This document shows, piece by piece, positions 6,167-13,805 of a stretch of DNA of 21,877 bases (within the stretch, counting starts at the first letter, position 1; each line of letters opens with the position of its first letter). Origin of the DNA: an uncultured Collinsella sp. (GTDB taxonomy: Bacteria; Actinomycetota; Coriobacteriia; Coriobacteriales; Coriobacteriaceae); the NCBI GenBank assembly GCA_937981515.1, contig CALJNY010000053.1:1-21877 (forward strand). The letters run 5' to 3'. Both the position numbers and the translations under genes were made by a program. A model generated the notes under the pieces. That model was not told the DNA's origin. It searched no databases and saw nothing but the letters and a program-made list of their open reading frames with translations.

Positions 6167-7528
6167 ATGCTGCGCAGGAAAATAGCGGCAGAGCTGGAGC
6201 GTTGGCTGAAGTCTTCCGAGCAAAAGGCCTTGTTCATTACGGGTTCTCGCCAGATTGGCAAAAGCTATTCGATTCGTGCATTTGGCAAAGCCAACCATGC
6301 AACCTACATCGAGCTTAACCTCATGGAAAACCGCCAGGCAAAAGATGCTCTTCTCGAGGCGCGGGATGCCGATGATTTCATCAGCAGGGTGACGCTTCTT
6401 TCGGGAAAGTCGATTGCACCAGGCAAAACGCTCGTGTTTATCGATGAGGTCCAAGAGGCCCCCGACATCATGACGATGGCAAAGTTCCTTGTTGAGGACG
6501 GGAGGTGCCGTTGGGCGTTTTCGGGGTCAATGTTCGGGACTCAGTTCAAGGGCGTCAGGTCCTATCCCGTGGGGTATGTTCACGAGCTTAGGATGTTCCC
6601 GCTCGATTTTGAGGAGTTTTGCTGGGCAATCGGGGTGAGCGAGGGGGCTCGTCAAACGATACGTGACGCGTGTATCAGCGAGAGGCCCATTCCCGATTAC
6701 ATTCATGACGCGATGATGGCAAACTTCAGGACCTATACCGTTGTCGGCGGAATGCCGGAGATCGTGCAGCGTTTCCTTGACACGCAGGGCGACCTTGCCT
6801 CTGTTCGTCAGCTACAGTCAGAGCTCAACGAACAGTACCGGCGGGATATCTCCAAGTATGCAAGCAGGCGAGCCCTTCAGGCGCAGAGCATCTACGATCA
6901 GCTCCCTATTATGCTCGAGGGCGAAAACAAGCGCTTCGTGCTCAATTCCATTGACCCCAAGGCTTACTACGAGAAGTATCAGCGAGATTTTGTATGGCTT
7001 GTCGATGCCGGCGTTGCTCTCAAAGCCGATATCGTAACCGAGCCAAAATCGCCCCTGCTCAAGACGGCGCGGCCATCGCAGTTCAAGCTATATCAATCGG
7101 ATACGGGCATGTTGATGGCGTGCTACCCCGTTGGAGTCGCCCAAGCGGCGTATCTTGATAGCAAGGAGCCCAATCTGGGCGGCATTTACGAAAACGTGGT
7201 GGCCCAGCAGCTGGCTGCCCAAAATCGCCAGCTTTACTACTATCAGACAAAAAAGCGCGGTGAAGTGGACTTTGTGGTCGATGGACCGGATGGGACGGCT
7301 GTTCCGATCGAGGTTAAATCGGGCTCCTATTACCACGCGCACGCTGCGCTCGGTCATGTGCTTGATACGGCTGAATATGGCGTAAGACTCGGGATTGTTT
7401 TCTCGAGAGGCAACGTTGAGCGCAACGGAGCGGTTCTCTATTTGCCGCTATATGCGATCTGGGCCCTTTCGGATGTTTTGGGCGACTCCTGTGCCGAGGG
7501 GATAAAGCTGGAGGTCAAGCCGGTCTAG
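6167..7528 (+). CDS. AAA family ATPase with DUF4143 (PD-(D/E)XK-like) C-terminus
   Basis: 453 residues from the ATG at 6167, chosen because AAGGGGAG lies just upstream. The in-frame ATG at 6146 adds seven residues but has no good Shine-Dalgarno. The N-terminal AAA_14-type ATPase has Walker A GSRQIGKS (26-33) and Walker B VFIDE (90-94). The C-terminal DUF4143 region shows a nuclease-fold pattern: Glu342 (YENV), EVDFVVD (366-372) and PIEVKSG (380-386). The family is widespread in gut bacteria, often in many copies per genome, and its role is unsettled; defence or toxin-like roles are only speculation. Base composition looks less GC-rich than the neighbours and the gene lies between two R1 palindromes, so horizontal acquisition is plausible. 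It stands alone, with no coupled gene. Confidence 0.88.
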   Translation: MLRRKIAAELERWLKSSEQKALFITGSRQIGKSYSIRAFGKANHATYIELNLMENRQAKDALLEARDADDFISRVTLLSGKSIAPGKTLVFIDEVQEAPDIMTMAKFLVEDGRCRWAFSGSMFGTQFKGVRSYPVGYVHELRMFPLDFEEFCWAIGVSEGARQTIRDACISERPIPDYIHDAMMANFRTYTVVGGMPEIVQRFLDTQGDLASVRQLQSELNEQYRRDISKYASRRALQAQSIYDQLPIMLEGENKRFVLNSIDPKAYYEKYQRDFVWLVDAGVALKADIVTEPKSPLLKTARPSQFKLYQSDTGMLMACYPVGVAQAAYLDSKEPNLGGIYENVVAQQLAAQNRQLYYYQTKKRGEVDFVVDGPDGTAVPIEVKSGSYYHAHAALGHVLDTAEYGVRLGIVFSRGNVERNGAVLYLPLYAIWALSDVLGDSCAEGIKLEVKPV

Positions 7529-7539
7529 GGCCAGTCCCG

Positions 7540-7572
7540 GATGTGACAAAGGGACAGTCCCTTTGTCACATT
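7540..7572. repeat. 33-bp near-perfect palindrome, family R1
   Basis: ATGTGACAAAGGGAC (7541-7555) and its exact reverse complement (7557-7571) meet at a single central A. This is the best preserved of the three R1 copies. It follows the DUF4143 stop by 11 bp. As RNA it would form a hairpin, but no T-run follows. Confidence 0.85.
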
Positions 7573-7573
7573 C

Positions 7574-7641
7574 ATGAGTGTGGATTTTCTCCCGTTTAGA
7601 GCGCACTCGAACGCTCAAAGTGGGAGAAAATCCACGCTCAT
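7574..7641. repeat. 68-bp long hairpin palindrome, family R3
   Basis: ATGAGTGTGGATTTTCTCCC (7574-7593) pairs with 7622-7641 with one T/G wobble. Inside, GAGCG and CGCTC flanked by TTT and AAA extend the pairing, so nearly the whole 68 bp folds into one hairpin. It starts 1 bp after the R1 copy and ends 45 bp before the convergent phosphatase stop codon. It may act as a two-way transcription barrier. Confidence 0.75.
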
Positions 7642-7685
7642 TTTATGCCGATGGCGTGGCCCGTGTGCCCGCGCCGCTCGAGCAC

Positions 7686-8132
7686 CTACAGCTGCTCGAG
7701 CATAGCGGTGCAACCGGCGAGTACGTCGCGGTACGTGGCATCGAAATTGCCGGTGTACCAGGGGTCGGCCACGTCGCCGGGGCGCTCGGTCCAATCGAGC
7801 AAGCGCGTAATCTTGCCGTCGGGGTCGTCGCCAAAGATGCGACGCAGGCCACACGCGTTCTCAGCATCCATATAGACAATGTGGTCCCAGTCGCCATACT
7901 CCGCGCGACGCACCTGACGTGCGCGATGTGCGACGACGGGAATCCCGACCTCGCGTAGCTTGGCAACGGTACCGTGGTGTGGCGGGTTGCCGATCTCCTC
8001 GGTCGAGGTCGCAGCGGAATCAATGACAAACTCGCCCGCGCGCCCGGCGCGCCGCACCAGCTCGGTAAACACCGACTCAGCCATCGTCGAGCGGCAGATG
8101 TTCCCATAGCAGATAAACAGTACACGTTGCAT
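7686..8132 (-). CDS. Low molecular weight protein tyrosine phosphatase
   Basis: 148 residues from the ATG at 8132. I prefer this start over a longer frame because the protein then begins MQRVLFICYGNICRS, the normal N-terminus of the family, with AAAGGT upstream. The P-loop is CYGNICRS (8-15), fitting the CX5R(S/T) motif, with nucleophile Cys8 and Arg14. The general acid lies in DPWY (123-126), the family's DPYY motif with Trp in third place. It hydrolyses phosphotyrosine or small phosphoesters in the cytosol. Partners in bacteria are often tyrosine kinases of polysaccharide export or arginine-kinase systems, neither of which is present here. It lies 60 bp downstream of the RpiR gene on the same strand, so co-transcription is possible. 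Confidence 0.92.
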   Translation of the reverse strand: MQRVLFICYGNICRSTMAESVFTELVRRAGRAGEFVIDSAATSTEEIGNPPHHGTVAKLREVGIPVVAHRARQVRRAEYGDWDHIVYMDAENACGLRRIFGDDPDGKITRLLDWTERPGDVADPWYTGNFDATYRDVLAGCTAMLEQL

Positions 8133-8192
8133 AGAACGATACCTTTCATATAGAAGGCTGCTAAAGAGTCGAAGCCGGGCGCATGCCAAGTT

Positions 8193-8942
8193 TTATTTCT
8201 TGGCCAGTTTGAAATAGCGCTCAAATAGCAGCTCAAATACGTAATAGAACATCAGACGGCTATCGAGATCCATGCTGCCCAAGCGGATTTCTTTTTGCAC
8301 GGTGTAGATAGGGTAGTCGGCTAGTTTCGAGAGAGAATTTCGAGAAAAGCCGGTGAGCGTGACGACCTTGCATCCGCGCGTTTTGGCTATCGATGTGGCG
8401 TCAATAGACACCTGCGTCTCGCCGCTTACGGAAACGCTGAAGACCAGGTCGTTTTTGCCGAGGAGTTCTGCGTAATGCCTCATGACATGGCGTTCACTGA
8501 GCGTATCGGTGTTCTTGCCCATTATTTTGAGCTTTTCAGCCATTTCGAGGCACGGGTACTTCGAAAAGCCCGAGCAGAAGAACACGATATGCGAGGCGTC
8601 CTGGATAAGACTCACGACCGAATCGATGACCCGGTCGTTAAGCAGATCTTTGGTCTGTACGAGCTGGGTATCAAGAGGAAGCGCCTCGATAGTGAATCGA
8701 TTGCGGTCGAGCGAGGCGGAATACGATTGTTTGAGCTCTGTAAACCCCGAGAAGCCAAGCTTGTGGGCAAGCCTGACGATTGTATTGGGAGCGACGAAGA
8801 ACCGTTCAGCAACGCTCTTAAGCGTGACATCGTCAATATCATCACGCAGCTCGATGATGTAGCGCATGATCTCGCTTTCGAGATCGTTGAGCTTGCTCTC
8901 GCCAGCTCGCACATGATCATAAAAAGATTCTTGATCTTTCAT
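8193..8942 (-). CDS. MurR/RpiR family transcriptional regulator
   Basis: 249 residues from the ATG at 8942. Upstream in-frame ATGs exist, but the family-typical N-terminus starts here, with GAGGGG 12 nt upstream. The N-terminal HTH_6 domain (about 1-77) includes TLKSVAERFFVAPNTIVRLA (40-59). A SIS domain (about 105-235) shows HIVFFCSGFSK (118-128) and FSVSVSGETQVSIDA (168-182), the sugar-phosphate binding loops. RpiR proteins sense phosphosugars and control sugar catabolism. The gene is divergent from the GH4/PTS genes across 298 bp, so it most likely regulates them in response to a phosphorylated alpha-glucoside or its product. Whether it represses or activates cannot be told from the sequence. 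Confidence 0.92.
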   Translation of the reverse strand: MKDQESFYDHVRAGESKLNDLESEIMRYIIELRDDIDDVTLKSVAERFFVAPNTIVRLAHKLGFSGFTELKQSYSASLDRNRFTIEALPLDTQLVQTKDLLNDRVIDSVVSLIQDASHIVFFCSGFSKYPCLEMAEKLKIMGKNTDTLSERHVMRHYAELLGKNDLVFSVSVSGETQVSIDATSIAKTRGCKVVTLTGFSRNSLSKLADYPIYTVQKEIRLGSMDLDSRLMFYYVFELLFERYFKLAKK

Positions 8943-8971
8943 AAGATGTTTCAGCCCCTCGCACCTCGTCG

Positions 8972-8999
8972 TATATATGGTACCGCTTTGTGTTGCCAG
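8972..8999 (-). promoter_or_regulatory. Candidate promoter of the RpiR gene
   Basis: On the minus strand, -35 CTGGCA (8999-8994, 4 of 6), a 16-nt spacer, then -10 TATATA (8977-8972, 5 of 6), about 30 bp before the start codon. Moderate match only. Confidence 0.4.
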
Positions 9000-9031
9000 G
9001 TGAGAAATCGGTAATCGGTCAAGATTGCCTA

Positions 9032-9050
9032 TTGCCCATGAACTGGGCAA
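9032..9050. promoter_or_regulatory. 19-bp palindrome in the rpiR-GH4 divergent region, candidate operator
   Basis: TTGCCCA (9032-9038) and TGGGCAA (9044-9050) form a perfect inverted repeat with a 5-bp centre. It sits 90 bp upstream of the RpiR start and 190 bp upstream of the GH4 start. A second, weaker palindrome ACACA-tatc-TGTGT lies at 9067-9080. Either could bind RpiR or a global catabolite regulator. Confidence 0.45.
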
Positions 9051-9240
9051 ACGCGCGTGTCTGCCTACACATATCTGTGTCGTGAGCGAAATCATGTGTC
9101 CCCGTTTCGCATTGGCCCACACAGGGACTCTCAAATGACCTTATGTCGCAAAATATCAATCGAAACGAAGCAAGCCGAGGACAACCGCGGAGCCCAAGGT
9201 CTTCGAGAACACCGATCAGCCAACCCTGGAGGGACGGAAC

Positions 9241-10566
9241 ATGAAGGATAAGCTCAATATTGTGATCGTTGGCGGCGGCTCCACGTGGTGCCCTGGCATT
9301 CTTAAAGCCCTGACCAAGCACATGGACATTCTGCCGCTGAACCGCGTGATGCTCTATGACATCGATGCCGAGCGTCAGCGTCCGATCGGCGAGTTTGGCA
9401 AGATCCTCTTCGCTGAGGAGGAGCCCGGTGTGGAGTTTGGTTATACCACCGATAAGGACGAGGCTTACACCGACGTCGACTTTGTGCTCTGCCAGATTCG
9501 TACCGGCGGCTACGAGATGCGTAGCAAGGACGAGAAGATTCCGCTGCATATGGGAATCATCGGCCAGGAAACGGTGGGCCCTGGCGGCATGGCTTACGGT
9601 ATGCGCTCCATGCATGACATGGTTGAGATCGTCAACGACGTTCGCGCTCATAGCCCGGAGGCGTGGATTATCAACTACACCAACCCGGCTGCTATTGTGG
9701 CATATGGTCTCGAGCGCGTCCTGCCCGATGAGCATCGCGTCCTCAACATCTGCGACCAGCCCGTCAACCTCATGCGCTCTTACGGTCGCCTGCTCGGTCG
9801 CGATATGAGCAAGACGGAGCCCGTGTACTTTGGTCTCAATCACTTCGGTTGGTTCAAGCACATCTACGATGAAGAGGGCCATGACCTCGTCCCGCAGATT
9901 AAGGAGTACACGGAGAAGAACGGCTTCCTTCCTGCCGATGCCGAGCAGCGTGACCAGTCCTGGCTCGACACCTACGCCATGGTCAAGGACATGCTCGAGG
10001 ACTTCCCCGACTATCTGCCCAACACTTATCTGCAGTACTATCTGTATCCCGAGTACAAGGTCGCTCACCTCGACCCCGACTACACTCGTTCCGACGAGGT
10101 CATCAACGGTCGTGAGAAGCGCGTGTTCGCCGAGTGCGAGCGTGTTGCCAAGGTCGGCACCGCAAAGAACTCCTCGGTTGTGCAGAACGATGCTCATGGC
10201 GATATGATCGTGGAAATCACCTCGGCCATTTATCGCAACACCAACAAGACCTTCATTGTCATCGTGCCCAACAACGGCATTATCGAGGGTATGCCCGATG
10301 ACGCCATGGTCGAGGTCGCAGCAAGCGTGGGCGCCAATGGCCCGCAGCCCTATGCTGTTGGCAAGATCGGCACCTTCTATCGCGGCCTTATGGAGAACCA
10401 GTACGCCTATGAGCGCCTGACTGTTGAGGCTTGGATGGAGGGTTCCTACGAGAAGGCCCTGCAGGCACTCACGCTTAATCGTCTGGTCGGTGACGCAAAG
10501 AAGGCTCGCAAAGTGCTCGACAAGCTCATCGAGGCCAATAAGGATTACTGGCCGGAGCTTAAGTAG
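9241..10566 (+). CDS. Glycoside hydrolase family 4, 6-phospho-alpha-glucosidase
   Basis: 441 residues, the normal length for GH4. The enzyme cleaves 6-phospho-alpha-glucosides (maltose-6-phosphate and similar) by the NAD+- and Mn2+-dependent oxidation/elimination mechanism typical of GH4. The NAD-binding motif is VIVGGGSTWCPG (8-19). CDQP (171-174) places Cys171 as metal ligand and Asp172 as catalytic acid. LNHFGW (199-204) supplies the second ligand, His201. The CD-x-P motif points to the alpha-glucosidase branch (GlvA/MalH) rather than the CelF-type 6-phospho-beta-glucosidases, which have CNxP. TNPA (147-150) is also conserved. The Shine-Dalgarno GGAGGGACG precedes the ATG. The gene is followed by a PTS EIICB gene and divergent from RpiR, so it acts on the phosphorylated sugar delivered by that transporter. 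The exact disaccharide is not determined. Confidence 0.93.
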   Translation: MKDKLNIVIVGGGSTWCPGILKALTKHMDILPLNRVMLYDIDAERQRPIGEFGKILFAEEEPGVEFGYTTDKDEAYTDVDFVLCQIRTGGYEMRSKDEKIPLHMGIIGQETVGPGGMAYGMRSMHDMVEIVNDVRAHSPEAWIINYTNPAAIVAYGLERVLPDEHRVLNICDQPVNLMRSYGRLLGRDMSKTEPVYFGLNHFGWFKHIYDEEGHDLVPQIKEYTEKNGFLPADAEQRDQSWLDTYAMVKDMLEDFPDYLPNTYLQYYLYPEYKVAHLDPDYTRSDEVINGREKRVFAECERVAKVGTAKNSSVVQNDAHGDMIVEITSAIYRNTNKTFIVIVPNNGIIEGMPDDAMVEVAASVGANGPQPYAVGKIGTFYRGLMENQYAYERLTVEAWMEGSYEKALQALTLNRLVGDAKKARKVLDKLIEANKDYWPELK

Positions 10567-10595
10567 CTAGTTCCATAGCGCTTGATAACTGTTAT

Positions 10596-10633
10596 GGGGC
10601 GTGTGGGCTGTAGAGCTGCACGCCCCGTTTCTT
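10596..10633 (+). terminator. Hairpin between GH4 and PTS genes (partial terminator/attenuator)
   Basis: GGGGCGTG (10596-10603) pairs with CACGCCCC (10619-10626), with GCT/AGC pairing inside, followed by GTTTCTTT. It resembles a leaky intrinsic terminator or mRNA-stabilising stem within the operon, which would make GH4 and PTS levels differ. It ends 15 bp before the PTS start codon. Confidence 0.5.
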
Positions 10634-10648
10634 TAAGAGGGGTATCCC

Positions 10649-12211
10649 ATGAACAAAGATGAGCTGCTGGCAAAGTTCCAGCGCCTGGGCAAAGTCCTCA
10701 TGACGCCTGTCCTGATCCTGCCAATCGCCGGCATCCTTCAGGGCTTTGGTAATGCCTTTACCAGCCCCACCCTTACGGCAGCTGTTCCCTGGCTTGCTGC
10801 TCCGGGCTTTGCGATTTTCTTTTCGATTCTCAAGGCCGCAGCCGGCATCGTTATGAACAACATCCCGGTTATCTTCTCGATTTGTCTCGCCTATGGCTTC
10901 GCCAAGTCCGAGAAGGCTACCGCGGCGCTTTGTGGCTTTTTGGGCTACATGTGCATGAACTCCGTGATGGGCACGTTCCTTACGGCGACTGGCGTTATCG
11001 ATCCCGCGAATCTTACGACGGGCCAGAGCACGATCCTCGGTATCACCACGCTCGACACTGGCGTTATCGGCGGTCTTCTGGTGGGTGCAATCGTCGCATG
11101 GTTGCATAACCGTTACTACAAGATTGAGCTGCCTGCCGTGTTCTCCATCTTCAACGGCACGCGCTTTATCCCGGCGGTGACGCTGCTCTCATGCAGCATC
11201 CTCGCATTGGTCATGTCCTTTGTTTTCCCGTTTATTCAGAACGCTCTCGGTGCGCTGTCCGAGTTCATCAAGACTACGGGTGCCTTTGGTGCATTTGTCT
11301 ACGGCGCCGGCGAGCGCATGCTCCTGCCTTTTGGCCTGCATCACTTTGTCTATTTGCCGTTCTTCTTCACGTCGCTCGGTGGCGTCGAGACCATCGACGG
11401 CCAGACTGTTCAGGGCGCTATCAATATCTACAACGCGATCCTGGGCTCTCCTAGCACGCCGTTTAACATCGAGGTCAGCCGTTTTGTCATGAACGGCAAG
11501 GTTATCTTCGCCATGTTCGGCCTGCCCGGCGCTGCACTCGCCTTCTACAAGACGGCACTTCCCAAGAACAAGAAGAAGACCGCAGCGCTCATGATCGCCA
11601 TCGTGGTGCCTTGCATCCTCTCCGGCATTACCGAGCCGCTCGAGTACTCCTTCCTGTTTATCGCGCCCATCCTATACGTGTTCCACGCTCTCATGGCTGG
11701 TCTTGCTTATGTGCTGACCTATATCCTGCAGTTCAACGTGGCCGGTTCCGCGTCCTTCGGCGGCCCGCTCTTGTCGTTGATCTTTAATGGCATCATGGGC
11801 GCCGCAAAGGGTTCCAACTGGCAGGTTATCCTGTTCCTCGGCCCCATCTACTTCGTGGTGTACTACTTCGTCTTCAAGTTCATCATTCTTAAGAAGGACC
11901 TTAAGACCCCCGGCCGCGAGGAAGAGTCTGACGATGAGGCCGAAAAGGCTCCCAAGACCGTGATCAGCGACCTCATTCCCGCCATCGTTGAGGCAGTGGG
12001 CGGCGACAACAATATTAAGTCTGTCGAGGCCTGCTTCACCCGTCTGCGCATCCAGCTCAATGACTGTGACAAGGTGGTTGATGACGCCGAGTTTACCGAA
12101 AAGCTCGAAGCGCGTGGCATCGTGCATGTCAACGGCGGCGTGCAGATTGTCTACGGCAACATGGCATCTAACTACGCAACCCAGATGCGCGAGCTGCTGG
12201 GCATGGAATAA
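10649..12211 (+). CDS. PTS transporter subunit EIICB, alpha-glucoside/maltose-type
   Basis: 520 residues. The EIIC domain (about 1-415) has some ten hydrophobic segments, the conserved LLPFGLHHFVYLPFFF (225-240) and GITEPLEYSFLF (326-337) loops, and an amphipathic N-terminus, as in the glucose/glucoside superfamily. An acidic linker (418-436) leads to the EIIB domain (about 440-520) with the phospho-acceptor Cys462 in EACFTRLR (460-467). It imports a sugar and phosphorylates it at C6. No EIIA domain is fused and none is in the window, so a separate EIIA-Glc-like protein must supply phosphate. The preceding GH4 gene makes MalX/GlvC/AglA-type alpha-glucosides the best substrate guess. The Shine-Dalgarno is AAGAGGGG before the ATG. 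Confidence 0.93.
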   Translation: MNKDELLAKFQRLGKVLMTPVLILPIAGILQGFGNAFTSPTLTAAVPWLAAPGFAIFFSILKAAAGIVMNNIPVIFSICLAYGFAKSEKATAALCGFLGYMCMNSVMGTFLTATGVIDPANLTTGQSTILGITTLDTGVIGGLLVGAIVAWLHNRYYKIELPAVFSIFNGTRFIPAVTLLSCSILALVMSFVFPFIQNALGALSEFIKTTGAFGAFVYGAGERMLLPFGLHHFVYLPFFFTSLGGVETIDGQTVQGAINIYNAILGSPSTPFNIEVSRFVMNGKVIFAMFGLPGAALAFYKTALPKNKKKTAALMIAIVVPCILSGITEPLEYSFLFIAPILYVFHALMAGLAYVLTYILQFNVAGSASFGGPLLSLIFNGIMGAAKGSNWQVILFLGPIYFVVYYFVFKFIILKKDLKTPGREEESDDEAEKAPKTVISDLIPAIVEAVGGDNNIKSVEACFTRLRIQLNDCDKVVDDAEFTEKLEARGIVHVNGGVQIVYGNMASNYATQMRELLGME

Positions 12212-12242
12212 ACGCCCCACATATCTATAAAATCCGGTGTAG

Positions 12243-12279
12243 AAGGCGGCGGCAGACAATGCGTCTGTCGCCGCCTTTG
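12243..12279 (+). terminator. Strong hairpin after the PTS gene, probable terminator
   Basis: AAGGCGGCGGCAGAC (12243-12257) pairs with GTCTGTCGCCGCCTT (12263-12277), with one G-U wobble and a 5-nt loop, starting 31 bp after the stop codon. The T-tract is short (CCTTTGA), so the stem is clearer than the termination. Confidence 0.6.
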
Positions 12280-12294
12280 AGTTACCCCACGCGC

Positions 12295-12354
12295 ATTTCG
12301 TGTACTTCGGATACACGAAATCGTGGAAAAGCGTGTATCTGAAGTACATGAAAT
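12295..12354. repeat. 60-bp palindromic repeat, family R4
   Basis: Arms of 23 bp at 12295-12317 and 12332-12354 match except for two wobble positions. The left arm also lies within its own smaller palindrome TTTCGTGTA-cttcgga-TACACGAAA, so two folds compete. The loop and inner arm carry CGAAATCGTGGAAAAGCGT (12316-12334), which recurs with one change at 13834-13852. Confidence 0.75.
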
Positions 12355-12441
12355 TGCACTGCCGGAGCTTGCAGGCGGATAAACACTACTCGTATGGGGC
12401 GGTTTTCACCGGTTGCTCGCCACCTTGGGCTATGTTCGCCC

Positions 12442-13695
12442 CTATGCCTGCATCCGGGGCTGTGCTGATTGACGGCGACGCTCCCAGCGAGCCAACTTAA
12501 TCGTCACCAGCGTGAGCGTCCAGGCCACAAGCGAGAACGCGGCGCCCACGGCGCCCACGTACGCAATGCCAACGCTGCTTACCACGGTGCCGCCCACTGC
12601 GGTGCCAAACGAGATGCCGACGTTAAACGCCATGGGCTCAACCGAACTTGCGAGTACCATCGACTTGGGATGGCGGCTGCGTGCCACGTCCATAAAGTGC
12701 GTGATGCACGACACCGAGAACAGGTACATGAGCAGCGCCAAGCTAAAGACAAAGACCAGCGCGAGCGGCATGGTGCCGCCCACAGCAAACAGCCCGAGTA
12801 ACGCCGCAGCCTGCAGCACAAACGTAACCAGCAGTGCCTTCATGCCAAAGCGCGCGTCAATCCATCCACCCAGGATGTTCGAGATCAGGCAGAACACGCC
12901 GTAGGCCATAAGCGTGGTACTAGCTTCGACCGTGCCCATGCCCAGCACCTGCTCAAGATAAGGCGTCACGTAGCCGTAAAACACATAGACCGAGCCCACG
13001 CCAAACAAGAAGATGAGCATGCCGGTGATGATGCTCGGCTCGCGCAGCAGCCCCGCCTGCTCGCGAAAGGTGGCAGGCTCGTCGGTTTGCCCAGCGCGCG
13101 GCATAAACGCCACGAGCGCTCCGCATATCAGAACGGCAAAGGTCAGCGTGCCGTACATGGCTACGTGCCAATCGAGCGTGTCGGCTACAAACTTGCCGAT
13201 CGAAGTGACAAAGACCATTGCCACGGAAAACGCACCATATACCACCGAGATTGCAAGCGAAGTTTGCTGCGGGGACAGAAGCTCGGGGATGTACGTCACA
13301 CCCACGGCGAGCAGTGCGCCCGAGACGGAGCCCAAGATGATGCGCGAGATAAACAGCACCTGGAAGTTGGGCGCCAACGCCATGACCAGGTTGCCGAGCA
13401 CAAAGACGATGCTGTAGCACACGAGCAGCTGGTAGCGGCGAAAACGCCCCGTGCTGAGCGCAAGCACCGGCGTGGCGATGGCGTAGACAAGCGCAAACAC
13501 GCTGATGAGCTGGCCCGCGGTGGCAAGCGATATGCCGAGCTCCGTCGCCAGGTCGCTCTCGATGCCGATGATCACGAACTCCGAGCAGCCAAGCGAAAAA
13601 CCTAACAACACGAGCAGCGCCAGGCAGAGCTTGGTGCGCGCGGGGGAGAGCGCGGCGGCGGTTGACTTACTTTTAGGCGTGGTTGCGGCGGTCAA
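12442..13695 (-). CDS. MFS transporter, DHA1-like efflux permease
   Basis: About 417 residues with 12 predicted membrane helices, the architecture of drug:H+ antiporter-1 type MFS permeases. Helix 1 is LCLALLVLLGFSLGCSEFVIIGI, matching the family pattern in which GxSEFVxxG precedes a first loop. Loop 2-3 carries the short basic signature STGRFRRYQ. Helix 5 contains LSPQQTSLAISVVYGAFSVA, the antiporter-motif region. I chose TTG at 13695 as start because GGAG (13707-13704) lies 8 nt upstream; the GTG at 13704 overlaps that Shine-Dalgarno and is less likely. It probably exports a small molecule such as a drug, sugar, purine or amino acid; the substrate cannot be told. It stands alone, convergent with the PTS operon. 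Confidence 0.88.
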   Translation of the reverse strand: MTAATTPKSKSTAAALSPARTKLCLALLVLLGFSLGCSEFVIIGIESDLATELGISLATAGQLISVFALVYAIATPVLALSTGRFRRYQLLVCYSIVFVLGNLVMALAPNFQVLFISRIILGSVSGALLAVGVTYIPELLSPQQTSLAISVVYGAFSVAMVFVTSIGKFVADTLDWHVAMYGTLTFAVLICGALVAFMPRAGQTDEPATFREQAGLLREPSIITGMLIFLFGVGSVYVFYGYVTPYLEQVLGMGTVEASTTLMAYGVFCLISNILGGWIDARFGMKALLVTFVLQAAALLGLFAVGGTMPLALVFVFSLALLMYLFSVSCITHFMDVARSRHPKSMVLASSVEPMAFNVGISFGTAVGGTVVSSVGIAYVGAVGAAFSLVAWTLTLVTIKLARWERRRQSAQPRMQA

Positions 13696-13752
13696 GGCTG
13701 TCACTCCAATGTCGCATTAATAAGCGGGATTCAATCCCTGCAACTCTAACAG

Positions 13753-13785
13753 AATGTGACAAAGAGACAGTCCCTTTGTCGCATT
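13753..13785. repeat. 33-bp imperfect palindrome, family R1
   Basis: AATGTGACAAAGAGAC (13753-13768) and GTCCCTTTGTCGCATT (13770-13785) around a central A, with two mismatches. Third copy of the unit at 5992 and 7540. It lies upstream of the divergent MFS and membrane-protein genes. Confidence 0.8.
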
Positions 13786-13805
13786 GCGCTGCCAGCCAGT
13801 CGCCC

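Noticed and set aside
9019..10197. A 392-codon minus-strand frame opposite the GH4 gene
   Set aside because: Shadow of a well-supported GH4 gene with NAD-binding and catalytic motifs; no own ribosome binding site.
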